Shown here one piece after another: positions 37,701 through 43,935 of a stretch of 64,000 bases of DNA. The position numbers were made by a program, and so were the translations under genes. Source of the stretch: Stictocephala bisonia (lineage: Eukaryota > Arthropoda > Insecta > Hemiptera > Membracidae). Where the stretch lies: the NCBI GenBank assembly GCA_035578905.1, contig JAQJVL010000047.1:2995974-3059973 (forward strand). The letters are read 5' to 3'. How positions within the stretch are numbered: the stretch's first letter is position 1; the number at the start of each line of letters is the position of its first letter. The notes beneath the pieces are model-generated. The model had not been told where the DNA came from. It did not search any database and saw nothing but the letters and a program-made list of their open reading frames with translations.

Positions 37701-40700
37701 TAATTAAGTATTGTGTGGATAGCAAACTAAATAATTAAGTATTGTGTGGATAGCAAACTAAATAATTAAGTATTGTGTGGATAGCAAACTAAATAATTAA
37801 GTATTGTGTGGATAGCAAACTAAATAATTAAGTATTGTGTGGATAGCAAACTAATTAAGTATTGTGTGGATAGCAAACTAAATAATTAAGTATTGTGTGG
37901 ATAGCAAACTAAATAATTAAGTATTGTGTAGATAGCAAACTAAATAATTAAGTATTGTGTGGATAGCAAACTAAATAATTAAGTATTGTGTAGATAGCAA
38001 ACTAAATAATTAAGTATTGTGTGGATAGCAAACTAAATAATTAAGTATTGTGTGGATAGCAAACTAAATAATTAAGTATTGTGTGGATAGCAAACTAAAT
38101 AATTAAGTATTGTGTGGATAGCAAACTAAATAATTAAGTATTGTGTGGATATCAAACTAAATAATTAAGTATTGTGTGGATAGCAAACTAAATAATTAAG
38201 TATTGTGTGGATAGCAAACTAAATAATTAAGTATTGTGTGGATAGCAAACTAAATAATTAAGTATTGTGTGGATATCAAACTAAATAATAAAGTATTGTG
38301 TGGATAGCAAACTAAATAATTAAGTATTGTGTGGATAGCAAACTAAATAATTAAGTATTGTGTGGATAGCAAACTAAATCTGAATAGTAATGTAAATCCT
38401 AAAGGATCAATATTTTTGTATTTGTTGTAAAGTGATATTTGTATAAAGTGTTTTTATATTTTCGTTCTACTCTAAATTTAACAGAATGTAACCCAGTTAT
38501 TTTTGGGTCTTAATTTTTTAGGAATAGCTTATCTGTCTTAATTGATTCGTTACCGAAATAGAAAAAAATGAATAATTAACACGTTCACCCCGAAGGCTCT
38601 GACAGGTCAATATTATGATTATTCAAAACCCCGACGTGCGCCACCGGTGGCACACGGTGATCTTCCGAAAACCCCGATGTGCGCCACCGGTGGTACACGC
38701 TTACACTGCGTATACTTTTGGTTATAAAATGAGTCGGGGTTTTACTGAATGGTTTATATGACATAACCTCAATATAAGGAAGTTATTAGCACTGTGCTCC
38801 ACCGGTGGCACACGTCGTAGTTTTAAAGTAGGCCTTGTGGAACTGTGAAATAAAATCGTGGTCCTTCAAAAATTACTACCGTCGTAATTTTAAGTTGGTA
38901 ATGTTATTCCAATGACAGCAATTAGTTTATGAGATTTTTTTGTGTGTGTGCCACCGGTGGCGCACATCGTGGTGAACGTGTTAAAGCAGAATTTATGTAG
39001 CGTAAACAAGTATCACTCGTTGCTACTTTCACTGAAACTAGATTGGTTTCCTTTTGTCAGCCATGCATTAAACCAAGATGGTTTATCTGCTCTCTGATGC
39101 TCTGAATTTTATGACGTTGACCTTGAAAATAGTAAGGTTTATAAATATTACAAATTGCTAACTATCTTGTATAAATGGGAATGAAAAACTCCTTCATAGT
39201 AAAAGATCTTGCATGGTTCGGCTGACCTGCTAAAAATATTAGTTTTTACACACTACAGTTTTTTTTCTAACTATAATGATAGCTATTTTTCGACAAAGTT
39301 ACGATTTATAACTTTAAAATATCTGTTATATACTTTGAAGTTATAAATCGGGACTTCGTTAAAATACAGATGTAGCTACACTTCTTAATATGAATCTAGA
39401 ATTGTGATGCAGTTAGAAATAATATTTTACCACCTCGTAATTTGTGCCTAATGACAGTTCTGAGGCATCTCTGCCCTGTACGTCCAACAATACATTCTTA
39501 ACTAATTGTTACAGATAACGCATTGTTGGAGTCATATTGATTACTCAGTAAATAAGATTATTATTAGCAAACTATGAGAATGAATTATATTAATCTAATC
39601 TATCTTAGTTGTTCTTGGTCAGTAGCGTCTATTGCATTCCCTCTGGATTTGCTGTCATGTAACCAGAATTTATTTTTTAAAACATTAATTAGTTTTTGAA
39701 ATTATATCTTTAATGTATACAAGAAAAAGTATGAAAACTTTACGTTCTTTTTAAACGTTTGTATTGACTAACACATATTTTAAAACAAGTCATTTTTAAA
39801 GCGGTTGCTTTTGTATAGTAATCAGTTTTGTGTTAATTAATTTTTATCTAAACAAATATGTATTTTTTAGTTTTTGATTTATTTGAGTTTTCCTTTTTCA
39901 CCTTCTTTCAATACAAATATAAAAAATAAATTTATCAACTAATATTTACAAAGTATTTTGAAACAAAACCAAAATCTTATAAAATATTTAATCAAGACAT
40001 CAGAGCATAGATCTATTTTAAGTTTAAGATTTTACAGCTTAATTTGTCAAGTCTCTAGATTTGCTTTATATTGACGGATCTGCTGGAAATGATGTGAATG
40101 ATAAGGGGCACCAAGGCTTTAGAAAGTTCGGAACCCCGAGTACAGGGTTTACAATGCTAACTCAGCGGCACAGTTTGGTTCTCCTCATTGTGAAGGCTCG
40201 AGTCAGTGGCATGGTTAGAAGGACTCTATATAGCAGGATGAAAAAGCCAAAGACCCACAAAAGAAGAGTTTTACAGATCTATAAAGCTCGTTGTATGTCT
40301 TTGGTTCTCGTTGTTGTCACGATGGCTTGCGTTTACGTTTGTCACAGTGGTTGGAGCAAGAAATTGACGTGGCGAGTAGACATAAAGTCAGAGACTGTGT
40401 CAGCGAATTAATTACATTGAGTCTTCCTCCTAAATACCGGAAGCTGTATTTGTTCTTCAAACCAATATGCACACGCTTAGCGTGCTATTTAATAGACTAG
40501 AGAGTGTAAGAAAGTTATTACCGTACTTTCGAACTTAGACTTACATATCTAAGTTAAGTAATAATAAGCAGTGATATTGCCAGATTAATTTGGAATGTTC
40601 AGGTTCTCACATGGTTGGGGAAAATATATGATAATCTAACTAACAGGATTTCATGATTGAAATATTATTGCATAGAAAATGTTCAATGTTTATAATAAGG

Positions 40701-43700
40701 CCTAATTACTTTTTTATTATTTTAATTAGCAGTTACCCAAAACCGGGTAAACTTTTATGAGGGGGACATTACTTTAAAGTTTGTAAGTCAAAACACAAGA
40801 AAGAAAATAATAAAACATCTAATGCTATTATAATAATTATTCAAATGTTGTTGCTACTGTGACAGCTGCTTCACCTTCTTGCCTAAAACGAGCCGTTGTA
40901 AAAGTATTCATAGAGCAATATGAAGCAGATGCATTGATAGGTATGGAAGTTCAGACAGTTTCTTTAGTGATTCATTAGTTTCTTGATATAAAATCAAGCT
41001 TATTCCAGGTTCTAGTTGAGTTTCAATGGCTTCTAGCTCACTGAGCTCCAAAATTGTTGGATATTGTATTGTCAATGTGAGACTTCTTCATCATTCATAT
41101 ATCGAAACAAAAATGACAGTTTTAAAAGACCTTTGTGCAGATGTCTTAATAGGGCCTGGTTTATTAAAACATTACTCTCTCGTCCAGTTGGACTTTGGAG
41201 GAATAAAATCCACGCTTACCGTCTGTTCTTCAGCTCATGCTCGGGTTGAACCTCCACCTTTATTCAATAACTTAACTAAAGATGTACATCCGATTGCTAC
41301 TAAGTCTCGAAGATATTCAGGAAATAATATCAAATTCATTAAAACCGAGATTGAAAAACTATTTATCAGAAGGTATAATTGAAGAAAGTCGAACGCCATG
41401 GCAAGCACAGACCCTTGTTACGGCAAATGCAAATCATAAGAGACGAATGGTGATGGATCATTCTCAAATAATTAATCGATTTACCCTTTTAGATTCTTAT
41501 CCACTGCCTATTATAGAGCATGTTGTCTTGCAAGTATCAAAATATTCTATGTTTAGTACCATCGATTTATCTAGTGCCTATCATCAAATTTCCATACGAA
41601 ATAATGAAAACGAATACACTGCTTTTGAAGCTGGTAACAGGCTCTATCAATTTACAAGAATTCCATTTGGGGTGACGAATGGTGTGTGGCTTGCTTCCAG
41701 AGAGTAATTGATGATATTATACGTTCTGAAAACCTAAGTGAAACTTTTGCATATCTGGGTGATATTACTGTATGTGGCAAAGATGAGCGAGAGCATGATG
41801 TAAATTTAAATAACTTCCTTAACGCTCTCAAAAAATTACTGTAAATAATGAGAAGAGCAAATACTATCTTAAATCAACAAAGCTATTGGGTTATGAGATA
41901 AATAACAAAACCATTAAACCTGATCAAGAAAGACTTTACCGCTGATTAATCTGCCATTGCCCACAGATACAGCATCATTGAGAAGAACTATTGGTATGCT
42001 ATCTCACTATTCTAAGTGGGTCCCGTAATATTCAGACAAAATTCCAAGTCTAATTCAAACAAAAACATTTCCAGTTTCACATTTGGATACCGCTGAATTT
42101 GAAAATTTGAAACAAGAAATAGTGAAACAGCCATATCTGCTATTGATGAAAATATTTAATTTGCTGTTGAAACTGATGCGTCTGAACAATCAATTGCTGA
42201 TAGTCTTTCACAGAATGGTCGCCCAGTGGCATTTTTGTCAAGAACCTTGACACTGAGTGAACGAAGACATTCTGCAGTTGAAAAAGAATTTTCTGATAGG
42301 TCGTCACTACCGGCTAATCACTGATTAGCTAAAAATCTGTCTCCTTTATGTTTGACAATATTAATTCCAGCAAAATTAAGAATGAAAAAATACTCAATGG
42401 TGCCTAGATCTTACGTGTTAAAATTATGACATAATTCACAGGCCTTGAAAACAAAACGAGGTAGCAGATACACTATCCAGAGTTTGCGGGTCGACTAACA
42501 CCAACAAACTGTATCAATTGCATTTTCAACTTTGTCATCCTGGAGTTAGTAGAATGGCCCATTGGATCAGAAGTCGAAATCTGCCTTACTCGTTGGAAGA
42601 GATAAAGAGAATGGCCGCTTATTGTCCTATATGCACATCTGCGCAAATACTCTGTTAAGGCTTGCTTCTACAAACCCCAAGAAACATTGATAAAAGTGAC
42701 TGCTCCACTCGAAATGTTGAACATAGATTTTAAAGGGCCTTTACCAACAAACTCTAAAAATAAATATCTGCTTACAATCATTGACGAATTCTCGCGCTTT
42801 CCTTTTGCTTACCCGTGCCGTGATATGTCAACAGAAACACTAATAAGGAAACTGAGTGAGTTATTTTGCTTATTTGGACTGCACTCTTATATTCACATTG
42901 ACAGAGGCTCAACTTTTATGTCAAAAGATCCTAAAGACTACTTTAATTCAAAAGGCGTAGCGACGAGCAGAACCACACCTTATAATCCCCAGGGTAATGG
43001 TCAGATTGAACGTTATAATGGTATAATCTGGAAAGCTATTACACTGCTGCTGAAAAGTCGCAAGTTAAAGATAAACGAACGGGAGAGTGTCTTAAACGAT
43101 TCCTTACATTCTACTAGGTCCTTACTTTGCACAGCTACGAACTGAACACCTCTTGAGAGAATGTTTATTCTAGAAAATCGTCAAATGGTCAGTCTTTGCC
43201 AACCTGGTTACTCGAATCTCAAAAACCATTTTTAAAGAAAAGTGTAAGACAGAGCAAATACGACCCGCTAGTAGATGAGGTTGAATTGATAAATGTGAAT
43301 CATCACTATGCGATGGTACATCTCAGTATTCTGAGTATAAACAGTATAAACAGTTTCTCTGAGGCAACTTGCTTCAAGGGGGAACTATGACACCATACTC
43401 TAAAAAGATGAAAAGGATCAATCAGTTTCGATAAATTACTTGAATACATTGAAGAATTTCAAGAGGTTTCTAATCAAGATATACCCAAGTTAGAAGTAGG
43501 CAATAGCTCCACTACAAACCATGTTCCTCACTCATCAAACCCTCACTCATCCAAATCAAACAGTTCAAACTCTCCACAACAAAAGGGATATTCGATACCT
43601 CTATCTAATCAAAACCATGATTCTGAATATGTAATTTTGAACCACAAGAGTTAGATATCCTCCAAAATACCTTGAAAACTATTCTCTAACAAGGAGGGGT

Positions 43701-43883
43701 GAATGTGGTGAATAAACACATATGTTCTTGCATATTATATTTAATCATATGTTAAATAATTATTCACTTACTTATTTACATTTCATATTTCTATTCTAAT
43801 TTGTGTGCTCAGCAAGTCTTTATTATTCGTAATTTTGGTTTGCTTTATTACAACCACACTTAGAAATGAGAACTGTACTTCAA

Positions 43884-43935
<52 letters not shown>

